Below are positions 9,897 through 20,856 of a stretch of 64,000 bases of DNA, piece by piece. The translations under genes were made by a program, and so were the position numbers. The stretch lies in contig BFEA01000083.1 in assembly GCA_003427395.1 (NCBI GenBank), positions 3,474,051 through 3,538,050 on the forward strand. Direction: 5' to 3'. Position 1 is the first letter of the stretch, and every line of letters starts with the position of its first letter. The DNA comes from Chara braunii. Taxonomy: Eukaryota > Streptophyta > Charophyceae > Charales > Characeae. The notes below the pieces were generated by a model, which saw only the letters and a list, made by a program, of their open reading frames with translations, was not told the DNA's origin and did not search any database.

Positions 9897-10460
9897 GGCC
9901 AAGCATCTCCCATAAGTTTGGGTGGCTTAGTCGCCTCGGTTATTTTGGGTTTCTTTCAGTCTGAGCATGTTCCATAAGTTTGGGTGGCTCAGCCTCTTCC
10001 TGCTTTGGCTTTAAGAGAAATGAACCAGGTTGAGAGCCAAGACATGTTCCATAAGTTTGGGTGGTCTTGGTCCAACGTCGCGCACATGCTGGAACCAGAA
10101 GGTTATAATTTGACTATACTTTATTACTATCCTTCTTATGAACAGGCTAGTCAGACAAGGTTCCGTAAGTTTGGGTGGTTTGACTAAAGCTTATCACCAA
10201 CTGAAGAGAGTACTAATTAAGAATAAACTTGTGGTACGAAGGGCCAGACTGAATCTTGAGCTGAAGATGATCGGTCCAGTTATATGCTACCTCAGAAGAC
10301 TAAGTGCAGATAATTATATAAAACTCGGATACTTAAACAGTTCAGGGCGAGTAGGGAGGCCTAGTGATATGCCCAAAGAAGAGAAAAAATGTTATGCCCT
10401 GTGTTTGTGTATACTCAATGGCTGAGCTAAACATGTTCCATACGTTTGGGTGGTCTAGCT
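9897..10460 (+). repeat. Covarying hairpin array, copy 1 (CATAAGTTTGGGTGG core)
   Basis: Five hairpins of 32-39 bases share the core ATGTTCCATAAGTTTGGGTGG, whereas their arms differ. Positions and arms: 9897-9933 GGCCAAGC/GCTTAGTC; 9961-9992 CTGAGC/GCTCAG; 10037-10070 CCAAGAC/GTCTTGG; 10148-10186 TAGTCAGAC/GTTTGACTA; 10425-10460 AGCTAAAC/GTCTAGCT. Two have perfect arms. The others have one or two G.T or A.C mispairs. The arms are set in otherwise non-repetitive sequence. I know of no described family with this pattern. Confidence 0.85.
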
Positions 10461-10743
10461 TTATGCCCCTATGTAAGCTAGGTATAAAGGGATAAATCAT
10501 TGAGAGACTGAACTATTGTTTGATAAATTGACTTTGGGATGGTGAGAGTACTTACCTTTGTGGTTTGGCCTGCATGTGGCCGAGTGAGACTACCACTTAG
10601 TCTGAGTTTCAGTTCGATAGGTAGCTGCTTTAGTTGCTTGCCACGTGCTAGAGCCATAGGAGTTAGTTTCAATTCTTGCATTTTATGAGCTAAGTTTTTT
10701 TTACTTGGGTCAATTTTTGCATTTTCTGGGATCTTTTGTTATA

Positions 10744-11340
10744 CTTGGCTTTGTATAAATTTTGGCAAGCTACTTTCTCTACAGGAAGCGTTGCCAAAGT
10801 TTCTACAAAGCCAAGGAGTTGGTCAGATTTTGTCTTTTCAAAGTTCAACTTGATGGACTTTTACGACTTAGTGAAAATTTGGACAGTGACCTTTTTCTAA
10901 AGGGAGTGGTGCCCGAATTTTTGCTAATTAAGGAGTTGGACAAAAGTGGACCTTGAGAAGTTATTTTTCTTCTCAACTTAGCTTTGTATAAATCTTGGAA
11001 TAACACTTTCTCTTCGGGAAGCGATGCCGAAATTTCTACAAATCTAAGGAGTTAGTTAAATTTTGTCTTAGTTGGACTCGACGTTTGCTCTGGGTTTATA
11101 TTTGACTTACTAAAAATTTGGAAAGCCTTCTTGTGTAAAGGGAGTGCTGCCCAAATTTTTACTAATTCAGGGAGTTGGACAAATTTTGGCTTTCCTGATT
11201 TAAAGTTCGGTTTTTGTTTTCGTATGTGAGTTATTATAAATTTTGGAAAGGCACTTTTCCTACGAGAAGCGCTGCCAAAATTTTCTTAGTTTAGAGGAGT
11301 GAGATTATATTTTGACAGATGGCGATTCTGGCAATCCACC
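10744..11340 (+). repeat. Series of long hairpins, copy 1 (GGGAAGCGNTGCC type)
   Basis: Five related inverted repeats lie about 110-120 bp apart. The first (10744-10815) has 25-base arms, beginning CTTGGCTTTGTA and ending TACAAAGCCAAG, with one mismatch and one G.T. Others: 10869-10926 (14 continuous pairs, TAGTGAAAATTTGG with CCGAATTTTTGCTA), about 10983-11045 (TTCG in the loop), 11107-11166, and about 11230-11310. Each has TTTTGG on the left and CC(A/G)AAATTT on the right, around a loop that ends GGGA(A/G)-x-G-x-TGCC. Confidence 0.8.
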
Positions 11341-11766
11341 CTGAATAGGGGAGATGCTGCTATAGGTCTGCCTTACGTTGGGTACTGGCTTAGAAGTAGG
11401 CCTAGGTTTAGTTTGCAAGAGAACCTTGAGTGAGATTGTGATATGGAGATTATTCTGCATGGACTTATAGGTTTGGCTTGTGTTACGATCCTGGTCATTT
11501 CCCAAGTGCAAACTCACAATGAAAGACAATGCCACCCAATTGTGAAAGAAATGAAAGCACTTGCAAGAGATAAAGACCAGATGAGAGGTAAAGAAGAAGA
11601 AAAAGAAGAAGAAGAAGTACACTAGCAAGACCAATGACAATTCCCCCTTCTCTCTCCACCTTCCTCCTTCCTCCTTCTCTTCACCAATCTTATTCTTCTC
11701 TCAATAATAATAATAAGAATGAATGGATGAACCAGAATCAATGTGCGAAGTTCCCTCTTACTGCTA
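11341..11766. other. End of R4 part 1, then unassigned flank of element C
   Basis: Up to about 11460 this matches copy 2 (46015-46137). From there to 11766 the sequence is unique in the window, with a purine-rich stretch (11588-11623), a CT-rich stretch and AAT repeats. It has no counterpart beside the right-hand LTR, so it is either extra LTR sequence lost on the other side or a separate insertion. No target-site duplication could be fixed. Confidence 0.5.
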
Positions 11767-12818
11767 ACTCAACTCACAACAACAACAACTACAACAAAGT
11801 CCACCATGGCCATGGCTTCCCTCCTTCATCCTCCTCTCTTATCCATAGGCCATGGCGGACTATTGGGAGGCAGCTATGATGCTGCGCTGATGTCCCAAGA
11901 CAACCCAAAGCAGCTATGCCGCTGCTTGACTTGGTCCGCTATGCCTGACTCTGCCTACCCCAACTGGGGCCTTCCGGATGCAGCGCCCAACAAGGTGATG
12001 AAGATGGTGTCACCAATAGCCAGGTAAGTGCCCTACCACTCTCCTACCATGCCCCCTTCTTCCTCCTCCTCAAGCTGGGGTGCTCGCCATAGCCAGGCTG
12101 AGCCCCAGCGGACCTTCACCTCCAAGCAGAGCTGCTTCAGTCCAGCGCTGCGCTCCAGCAGCATGTCGCCAATCCTTGCATACCGCAAATGAGGAAGACC
12201 TCTCCGCTCTTCTTGAAGATATAGCGGCCTATCGGCCTCCTGGGCGGTGACTTCGTAGGCCAAGCGGCCTCCCAGCAACTGGTACCTCCTCCTTTTTGGA
12301 GGGAAACATCATTGCAGGCTCTATTATTGTCCGCACAGGCCCTAGACCCGGGCTACTTGGACTGGTACCGGCCTACCTCTAACCTACTTCTACTGGGCCT
12401 CTAAAAATGCCAACTTTTTGTCTTCTTCTGCTCGGCCTACCTGCTACTTGAGTGTTTTTCCCCAGCTGCTCTAAGTGTCGTAGGCCTACTCCCCGCTACT
12501 GGCGTGTTTACCCCCCTGCAACCCTTCCAAGTCACGGCCACAGGTAAGTACCGGCCCGGTGGGCCTTGCAACCAACAAGTACCCTTGCAGGTCACACACA
12601 CATACTCAACCAGCAAGCACTCAGACAGGCATGCAAACGAGCAGGCACGCACACACACAACCGGCAAGCACTCAGACAGGCATGCAAACCAGCAGGCACG
12701 CATACACACAAACTCGGGACCACAGCATAATGCGGAAATCAGAGCAAGGCATTCATTCCATTGGCAAATCCCAGAAATCAGCAGTGTTCTCAGTCTGTGT
12801 TTTTGGCGGGTCATTACA
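11767..12818 (-). mobile_element. 3' LTR of element C
   Basis: Direct repeat of 19163-20231 in the same orientation. On the minus strand it starts TGTAATGACCC at 12818, right after a purine tract. Relative to the other LTR it has an extra stretch of about 57 bp near 12028-12085 and lacks about 23 bp near 11956. It contains two units of a 51-bp tandem repeat (near 12605-12710, AAGCACTCAGACAGGCATGC), whereas the 5' LTR has three. Confidence 0.85.
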
Positions 12819-12859
12819 TTACTCCCCTCTCGAGAGCGAGGTCCCTTCGAGCGAGTAAC

Positions 12860-13725
12860 TCAGTCAGAGTCGGTACAAAAGGCATCGTAGGCATAGATNA
12901 AAAAGAGAGTGTTAGTGAGACCGAACGGAGTGAGTTTTGCAGCAAACTTAGCGGTCTGTCCATCAACAATCTGTCGTTCATATGCGTTCACAACACGTGG
13001 AGCACTCTTCAGCAGCTCTTTCCGGTTAATCCAGAAGAATTCGTTCAACGGATGGTAGAGGAAGTGAACCTTGTACTGTCTGTTCCTCCCTCTCCCTTCG
13101 TGAGAAACGATTTTGTCAATCTCATGGCCGCCGTCAATAGGGCGAGGTATCATAGGGTCTCGGAAGGGAAAGGTCTCATCATCAATGTGTGGGAACAATT
13201 TGGAGGCATGGAAGACTGGATACGTGCGCAGATGAGGAGGCACGTCAATCACATACGAAGGACCGAAATCATCCCCAATCACCTTCAGGATCTGCCAGGG
13301 GCCGTAGTATAGTGGAAGAAGCTTTCGTGACACGCCCTCTTCATCAGAAAACTCGGCCATTTTGACCCAAACATATCCCCAACTTTGAATTTTTCTTCCC
13401 TGCGCAGCTTGTTAGCATGTTTGATCATGGCATGCTGGCGCTTGTTCATGGCTGTAGTAACAACTTTGAGCAAGCGTGCGTACTTGGCATTGTAGTCAGG
13501 CATGCCGGGCATCAGACCAGGTGACCGTTCGGGGAACAGATAGGAGAGGGGATTGCGCATCGGCCATCCGTACTGCAGCTGGTTTGGTGTCACGCCAGTT
13601 GCAGAGTGGATGGAATTGTTATACAGTCCGTTTACCTTGTGCAGCTCTTTGTCCCACGTGTTGTGATCTGGAACAATTAATGCGCGGAGTAGTTGGATGA
13701 CAGTCTGGTTGATCTCCTCAGCCAA
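12860..13725 (-). pseudogene. Element C integrase C-terminal half with chromodomain-like tail
   Basis: Two frames. The first (13725 to about 13370) begins after the catalytic core and reads LYNNSIHSATGVTPNQLQYG and LRREEKFKVGDM. The second (13360 to 12860) reads GVSRKLLPLYYGPWQILKV, VPPHLRTYPVFHASKLFP and a tail EIDKIVSHEGRGRNRQYKVH ending in a helix-like ELLKSAPRVVNAYERQ. That tail has the spacing of a chromodomain but weak aromatic-cage residues. A frameshift lies near 13365 and an undetermined base at 12899. Chromodomain-like tails in this superfamily are known to steer integration to particular chromatin; whether this one did is unknown. Confidence 0.85.
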
Positions 13726-13760
13726 TCCATTGGCTTCGAGGTGTCGACCAGAAGTCTTGT

Positions 13761-14260
13761 TTAGTTTAATGTCATAGATCTGCGACGTGAAATCCTTCCA
13801 ATCGGCGCTGATGAATCTGGTATCCCGATCACTCCAAGAATTTCCGGGGGTCCATACTGCAGAATGTATTGTTGGTGAAATTCTTCAATTACTAGCTCAG
13901 TCGGTGCATGAGGAGGTAGAGGGATCAAGTTCAAAAATTTAGAAAAGCGATCCACAATCACCATAAGTTGTGAATTCCCTGCTGCACTCACCTTTCCCAT
14001 GTCCGTGAAATCGATAGAGACCGATTCCCCGGGACCATCAGGAATTGGTAGGGGTCTCAGCAGGCCATAAGGCTTATGCCTATGGACTTTTGTTCTTTGA
14101 CAGACTTGACACTCAGCGATGAATTTCTGAGCAGATCCCTTCATTCCCGGTCAATCATACTGCTGCAAAAGAATCCCATATGTCTTTTCGAAGCCGAAGT
14201 GTCCACTCAGACCATGTGCCAAATCCAAGAAGTGAGTCCGGAGAGGCGCATGGTTGGGAA
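13761..14260 (-). pseudogene. Element C integrase zinc finger and catalytic core, broken
   Basis: The end of the preceding frame gives HGLSGHFGFEKTY (H-x3-H), a stop interrupts near 14151, and the next frame supplies CQVC. Together these are the HHCC zinc-binding domain at the integrase N-terminus. The core follows with VSIDFTDMG (first acidic residue), VIVDRFSKFLNLIPLP and YGPPE. It degrades before the SDRD motif, reading GVIGIPDSSAPIG in place of a clean second acidic site. The region to the C-terminal half is also disrupted. Not functional. Confidence 0.82.
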
Positions 14261-15184
14261 CACATAAATGATTAAACTTTCCGTACCGGCGAAAGACAAG
14301 ACCCTCGCATTCGTGAAAATCAGGCTGACTGTTGGGGTCAGCCTTGAGCTGCTCAAGGATGGGACTAAGGTCCGGATCCTTGGCAGTGCGTTCGACCAGC
14401 TCCTCCTTCAGATTCCTCTGGAGGTCGTAAGAGTCCACAAGGCAAGTCAAATACTCGGGATGGCGCGACAAAGCATCAGCAACACGGTTATAACAACCTG
14501 TCTTGTGTTTCAACTCAAAACTGTAGACATCAATGTCATGCAACCAGCGGGTCAATGTAGGAGAGAGTTCAGATTGTGTCTGAATCCTCTGCAAGGTTTG
14601 ATGGTCAGAGTAGACCTTAAAGTGGCGACCCAAGAGTTGAGGCCAGTTTCGGATCACCTCAACCATGGTTGCCTCCGGCTCAAGGCCGTTTGCAGACAAC
14701 CGATGCCCAAGATAGATGACGCTGTCCCTCCCAAACTCATATTTCTCCAAGTTGAGGTGCAGCTGCGCCTCCTTGAGGACCTGCAAAACTTCCTCAAGGT
14801 GCTTGAGGTGCTCCTCCATGGTTTTGTTGAAGATGAAGATATCATCAAGGTACACAACCACAAACCTGTTGAGTTGATGGCAAAGTACCTTGTCCATGAG
14901 GCACTGAAAGTGGCCGGTGCATTCGTAAGACCGAAGGGCATAACGATGAACCCGTACAGCCCATCGCGTGTCTTGAATGCAGTCTTGTGCTGGTCACTCG
15001 GATCAACTTCAATCTGGTGGTAGCCAGACTTGAGGTTGATCTGAGAGAAGACTTTGCAACCACCGGCCGCATCTAACAGATCATCTATACGTGGCAAAGG
15101 GTAGGCATTCTTCCTTGTGATTCGATTCAAGCCACGATAATCAATGCACATCCGGAGTTTGTCTCCTTTCTTTGGCACGAACAA
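14151..15184 (-). pseudogene. Element C reverse transcriptase with truncated RNase H
   Basis: The RT begins in frame 15184-14654 ([57 protein letters not shown]). It shifts to frame 14897-14151, which carries the catalytic [10 protein letters not shown] and [14 protein letters not shown]. After IRNWPQ it jumps straight to HFKVYSDHQTLQRI near the end of RNase H. The connection domain and most of RNase H, including its first two acidic residues, are gone by an in-frame deletion of roughly 150 codons. The remaining RNase H tail reads GCYNRVADALSR. The element could not have replicated on its own. Confidence 0.88.
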
Positions 15185-16290
15185 GACTCGCTAGGCCTAA
15201 TCCATCCACGGTCAATCATATCATAAATCTGTCGCCTCAACTCTTCCAACTCGCCTTGTCCCATACGGTAGACGCAGCCCTTTGGAGGAACACTCCCCTC
15301 TATTATCTTGATTTTGTGTTTGACCGGAAGCTCGGGAACTCCACGAGGTTCGGCCAAAACTTCAGGGAATCGATCTAATAGTTGGTGAATGTTTGTTGGG
15401 ATTTCCGGTGGAGGATCATCCTCATCAGGAGAAAGAAAATTAGACTGAGAATTTACAGCAATTACAACCGGATTAGAAGTAGAGTTACTTACTGAGGTAG
15501 AAAATGCAGCAAAAGTAAAAGGCACATGGAGTGGTTTTACAAGGGCTATATGTACAAACTCAGCTTCCTTGCGCCTGCGCACTGACCTGCAGAATTTGTT
15601 AGCACTTAGAAGAGTCACAGGGGACTCGTGCGTCTCGTCTAGTAAGATGGTACGCTCGTTCCCCTTGGCATCGAGTACCACAAACTGGTTGTCCGCCCAC
15701 GTGGTCCTTAGGCAATGAGCCTTTAGCCAGCCCAAGCCAATGACCACGTCGAAAGGACACTTGTCCAGGACGTAAAAATTCAGCTCATGTGTGACAGTGC
15801 GATCTTTGTCAAAGGTGATGCGCACACCTTTGACAGCATGAGTGGAAGTGACAACCTCTTGGTTGCCCACCTTAGTCCGGCAAGGGTTCTGCAGTTCCAC
15901 TTGCTTCATACCCAGGCCCGCCTTGCGAATCCCGTTCGGAGATAAGAAATTAGTGATCGAACCACTGTCAATCAGCACACGGATGTATCGGCGGTTAATG
16001 AGTAGTTTAAAGAAAGTCAGCTCCACGCTCCCTTGAACACGGCGTCGTTGCTTGAGCTGCAGCCAATGCTCCATGTGGGCGTGGAGGTCGACCTCTTTAG
16101 ACTCCTCCCAAGGCTCAGTGTATAACACTTGGACTGCATCAGCCTTGGATTCAGCATTAGTTTGGGCTTCAAGAGCACGCTGCTGATCAGATCCAGGCTC
16201 CTCGGAAGGGCCTGCAACTGACTGTCGAGCTTCCCTTGCTGTAGGGAGTGTTGACGACTCCTCTACGCCCCTTGCCTGTTTCCCTGAAGA
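15185..16290 (-). pseudogene. Element C protease and start of RT
   Basis: Part of a long frame (16542 to 15127). It contains the retropepsin active site IRVLIDSGSITNFLS near 15965, with DSG in place of the commoner DTG. A second strand VVIGLGWLKAHC follows near 15740, then a linker and the RT start ([31 protein letters not shown]) up to about 15190, where a frameshift leads into the main RT. No stop interrupts the protease itself, so this is the best preserved part of element C. Confidence 0.85.
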
Positions 16291-17982
16291 CGATAGCAAT
16301 CCTGCACAACATGCCCAGGCTTTGAACAATGCAAGCATACGCGCAGTTTGGACCTTCTTTCCCATTCTTTTGGCTGATGCGGAGGGCTTCCCAAGGCTTG
16401 GTAGAAGCCGGTTTCTCAGGGATCTTAGCATTTTTGGGAAGGTGTAAGACAGTTCCCTTACCTGAACCACGGTTAGGCCCCTTATTTGAAGCAGTCTTTC
16501 TGAATGCATTAAGTTTCTNATCATCATTTCTGTCACACTCAATGGCTGATGCGGAACAGCCCGTATCGGAGTCCGGCTCTAGATCGTCATCTAGAGACNG
16601 ATCATCCGCATAGGACTGATCNTCAGCCTCCCGATGATCATGCAGTGCAAGCTGGTTGCTGCTTCCAAACCGCTTGCGTTGTGGTTTCCCACCTGCAGCG
16701 GGCGCCTTCTTGCGCCTGGCGAGGTCCTTGGCCTCTAGGTCGACTAGGTCTGTCATTAGCTCTTGCCAGGTGGCATGGTCCTTGAGTGCCAGGAGGGAGA
16801 GGTAATCTTTAGGGGCCACTCCCATGACTACATCCATACAAGATACGTCAGTCATTCCCAGATCCGGAGTGGTGAACAGACCAGTCAAGTGCTGTTCCAA
16901 AGCCTGCATGGATGACCTCCATGCTTGGCCCTTGAGGGCCTCAAGCTTCAGCCTAGCCTCGAGCGCAGCATGTTTATCCTGGTACCGGTCAAGGTGAAGA
17001 TCCTCAAGAATGCGGACAGGGGTGATCTTCAGCCAATCAGTCAGGTCTATGCGTGCATAGCCTGCAGCGACAGCTTGGAGCTCAATGTGGTTTCGCACGG
17101 CGGGCTCAGTATCAGTCCCCATGATCATACTTCGGTCCTCTTGCGGTGTCCGCATGACCTCGAAGTACGACCGCATGGAACTAATCCAAGAGGTGATGTC
17201 AGCCTTCCCGTCGTACTTGGATGGCAGCGTGGCCGCCCGCTTGTCCACCATGGGACCGTAGTAAGGACTGTGGCGTTTTGGGCTGAAGTCCCTGCATTTG
17301 GGACCATGAACAACGCAGAACTGCCGGCGCTGCCGCTCGAGGAGCTGGCACCGGTTCCTGCGCTTGCCATGGTTCCGCTTGATCTAAGTATGAGGGCAGT
17401 GTTTGATTGAGAGACCGGGACTACAGCAGACCGAGGGTTAGGAGGGCGGGAGGCAGACAGCTGGGACTGTTCAAGGCTTACCTTAGCCTGCAGCTCTTCG
17501 TTCCGCTGCTCAAGTGTTGTCATACGAGACTCAAGGTTTTCCAAGGTCCGGAATCGGACCAAGGCTGCTACAACAGCAGCTAGTTCCTCTTGGAACCGGT
17601 CAGCATTGGCTTCCGGGATCCGAAGGAGGGCCACCTGATCAGCAATGTGGGCGGCTCTAGCTGCTGTCGCTGCCTCCCTTTCCCTCTGCACGGCATCATC
17701 ATACAGTTTTTGAAAGAATGGTTTCTGGCTCTCGTCTGCTGCGTCCAGCATGGCCTGCCATTGGTCAGATGTGATGACCGCCATGCTGGAGGATGGGGTG
17801 TCAGTAGAACTCTCAAGAGGTGTCCGCTCTTTCTTTACGTTTGGACGAACACTCCTCTTGCCCCTTCTCACACTCTCAAACAGCACACCTTCTCTCTCCC
17901 TTTCCTCGCTTTTCGCTGTCTGCGCACGCGTCTCGATACTGGACATAGATAGTTCAGATAAAAGAAACAAANAGAAAACCAC
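16290..17982 (-). pseudogene. Element C gag with a zinc knuckle in a third frame
   Basis: The N-terminal frame (17982-17265) contains a coiled-coil-like stretch (RFRTLENLESRMTTLEQRNE) and Ser/Ala-rich linkers. The capsid-like frame (17251 to about 16340) begins VDKRAATLPSKYDGKADITS and runs through typical retrotransposon-gag helices to a basic, acidic-flanked tail. The nucleocapsid knuckle CLHCSKPGHVVQDC (C-x2-C-x4-H-x4-C) is at 16296-16337, in neither the capsid nor the protease frame. So gag is broken at least twice. Undetermined bases at 16519, 16600, 16622 and 17972 may explain some of this. Confidence 0.82.
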
Positions 17983-17999
17983 TCAGAGAAGAAGGTAGA

Positions 18000-19162
18000 A
18001 CTCCTAGCCGGAGCGGCGAATCATTTGGACTTAGAGCGTGGCACGCAGCAGAAGAATAAATAAAATAAATAAATAAATAAAATAAAACAGCAGAGAGGTT
18101 TGATTTATAGAACGGGCCCGATCAGATCAATTGGAGATCCCCTCTTGTCTAACCTGACAGGGGACATGCATCACAATAAATCAGACGAAGAAGACTAAAT
18201 TGCAGCAATGGAGATTTCGAGGGGTGTAGACGGTCGCCAAGTCAGACGCGGGGCAGTATGTGATAACAAGCGGTAAGACCAGTCAAGATCCCCTTGAAAG
18301 AAATGCCCTTGCTTGCTGTATGTCCCCCCAGTTCAGCGCAGCAAAGAAATGCACAGGCGGCAACAGATTTGGGCCCAAAAGGTCCTGTCCCGTTGGGTCT
18401 GGTCCCACTGGGTCCCGAGTGGTCCCAAGTAGGCCGTGGACCAGGACGAACGTGATAGGGGTACCAAGTCGGTCCCAAACTGTCTCTACCGTACTGAAAA
18501 GGAAAAGACAACTTTCAGCAAGAACGAACTTCTACAGTCGTTCAGAAATGAAAAGACAATGCACCATAGAAAGATATGTCATTTAGAGTAGATACATCAT
18601 CCATCCATCCATCAGGTGAGAAAGCAATCCGCAAGCTCACACACACAACCAAGACCGCAGAGAAGAGGAAGAGAACCCAGCACACCTTCAACAGGGCATG
18701 AAGCACCAAGCAACCTCCCACGGGTTTACCCAGGTCACACGGCACTTACCTATGAGGCCCGGCCTCCAAAGATGGATAACGAGTCACTCCCCTCTCATAT
18801 AATTCCTCCTGACCCCTAGCTACCACTACACGAAGTGTCCTAGCATAACTAAGAGGGCCTTCCTACACCCCTATTGCAAAGCCGGATCCCCTGTCGATGC
18901 CTGAAGACCAAAGTAGCAACTTGCAGCAATCCTATGCAGATATGGCAGCCTCCGATCAAGTCTCCCTTAAGAGGGGATGCTGCCCCCACCTGGTTAGGTC
19001 ATGTAGGGTCAACATTGGACCCAACCAGGTTGCTTGAGTGGATGTATGGGGTGGCGAGACACAAAGGAGGCTGTTTGGAGTAAGCGAGAGGGAATTGAGA
19101 GTGAGAGGTACTCGCACCTGGAATCTGGACTTCAAGAAGACATTGAGTGACTTTTGGGCTTG
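18000..19162 (-). other. Leader region between 5' LTR and gag of element C
   Basis: It holds an AAAT-rich stretch (18056-18090), a GGTCCC/GGGACC-rich block (18370-18480) and otherwise unremarkable sequence. The primer-binding site should be at its upstream edge near 19162, but no tRNA 3'-end complement was recognised there. Short open frames look random. Confidence 0.4.
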
Positions 19163-20231
19163 ACTCAACTCACAACAACAACAAATACAACAAAGTCCAC
19201 CATGGCCATGGCTTCCCTCCTTCATCCTCCTCTCTCATGCATAGGCCATGGCAGACTACTGGGAGGCAGCTATGATGCTGCGCTGATGTCCCAAGGCAAC
19301 CCAAAGCAGCTATGCCGCTGCTTGACTTGGTCCGCTATGCCTGACTCTGCCTTGAGCTGCTCTGGTGCAGCGCTACCCCAACTAGGGCCTTCCGCATGCA
19401 GCGCCCAACAAGGTGATGAAGATGGTGTCCACCATAGCCAGGTAAGTGCTCGCCATAGCCAGGCTGAGCCCCAGCGGACCTTCACCTCCAAGCAGAGTTG
19501 CTTCAGTCTAGCGCTGCGCTCCAGCAGCATGTCGCCAATCCTTGCATACCGCAAATGAGGAAGAGCTCTCCGCTCTTCCTGAAGATATAGCGGCCTACCA
19601 GCCTCCTGGGTGGTGACTTCCTAGGCCAAGCGGCCTCCCAACAACCTGTACCTCCTCCTTTTTGGAGGGAAACATCATTGCAGGCTCTGTTATTGTCCGC
19701 ATAGGCCCTAGACCCGGGCTACCTGGACATCGGCCTACCTCTAACCTACCGCTACTGGGCCTCTAAAAATGCCAACTTTTTGTCTTCTTCTGCTCGGCCT
19801 ACCTGCTACTTGAGTGTTTTTCCCCAGCTGCTCNAAGTGNCGTGGGCCTACTNCCCGCTACNGGCGTGTTTACCCCCCNGCAACCCTTCNAAGNCANGGC
19901 CACAGGTAAGTACCGGCCCGGTGGGCCTTGCAACCAACAAGTACCCTTGCGGGTCACACACACATACCCAACCAGCAAGCACTCAGACAGGCATGCAAAC
20001 CAGTAGGCACACACACACACAACCGACAAGCACTCAGACAGGCATGCAAACCAGCAGGCACACACACACACAACCGGCAAGCACTCAGACAGGCATGCAA
20101 ACCAGCAGGCACGCATACACACAGACTTGGGACCACAGCAGAATGCGGGAATCACAGCAAGGCATTCATTCCATTGGCAAATCCCAGAAATCAGCAGTGT
20201 TCTCAGTCTGTGTTTTTGGCGGGTCATTACA
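19163..20231 (-). mobile_element. 5' LTR of element C with 51-bp tandem repeat
   Basis: Partner of the LTR at 11767-12818. Its outer end (20231) carries the same TGTAATGACCC terminus as the other LTR at 12818. The sequence just outside is CTTGG. Three 51-bp units (starting near 19975, 20026 and 20077) contain AAGCACTCAGACAGGCATGC and a CA run, one unit more than in the 3' LTR. Eleven undetermined bases lie between 19834 and 19897. Confidence 0.85.
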
Positions 20232-20329
20232 CTTGGGAATTGGCCTGTCTTGTGTTACAGGTCTTCTTGATCAATTGATTCAGTGGGCTAGATTCAGCTT
20301 GATCCTATGAGGATCATATTTTGTTATCA

Positions 20330-20856
20330 CTGATAATAGGTCGGTTGCCGATTCGTCGGTTTACGACTCCAATTCACTCTTGCCACTCAACCTAAAGGCT
20401 TTAGCCTTGTCATTTGAATTGTTTTGTCGAGTTTTCGCCCGAACTTTATTTGAATGGGCATTTAACGAAAGTACCGAGTATTTTATTTTGAGGAGTTGCA
20501 CAAGAGTGAGGCTTGCATGGCTAAAGCGACGGGTGTGAGTACAGAGAATGGTTGAAGTTGACCCCGTGTAGTGCATGGACTTTTGGTTGACTCTTTGATG
20601 TGATTGCAGGTATGTTTGGTGGTTTGGACTTTGGATTTGACTGCCTGCGATCATATACATATATATGGCTGAGAGGAGTCCCACTGTGATTGTGAAAAGT
20701 GATCGTCACATAAGTATAACCCTCTATATATATGTAAATAAATATGTATTGAGTGTCTCGCGCGGCCTACCGTGACCACGCGTAAGGGTTAAACAGATTT
20801 CGTTTGAGAGAAGAGGGAGATCCTCTTCTATCCTTTGTTTTTAAGAGTTTATATGG
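20330..20856 (+). repeat. Composite unit copy 1, R4 continued
   Basis: Homologous to 46140-46670 and, more distantly, to 62820-63210. All three share TCGGTTG(C/T)CGATTCGTCGG followed by GTTTACGACTC, which includes a GTCG-GTTTA-CGAC hairpin. A tract follows containing AAGTTGACCCCGTGTAGTGC and GACTGCCTGCGA. No open frame is shared between copies. Confidence 0.8.

Larger units (their letters stand above)
11767..20231 (-). mobile_element. Ty3/gypsy element C, nearly full length, broken
   Basis: Order on the minus strand: LTR (19163-20231), leader (18000-19162), gag (about 16290-17982), protease and RT (14151-16290), integrase with chromodomain-like tail (12860-14260), purine tract (12819-12832), LTR (11767-12818). 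This is the usual Ty3/gypsy order. It interrupts copy 1 of the composite unit: left flank about 9893-11460, right flank from about 20330. Every coding part carries frameshifts or losses. A primer-binding site was not recognised. The LTRs differ by several indels, so the insertion is not recent. Confidence 0.88.
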
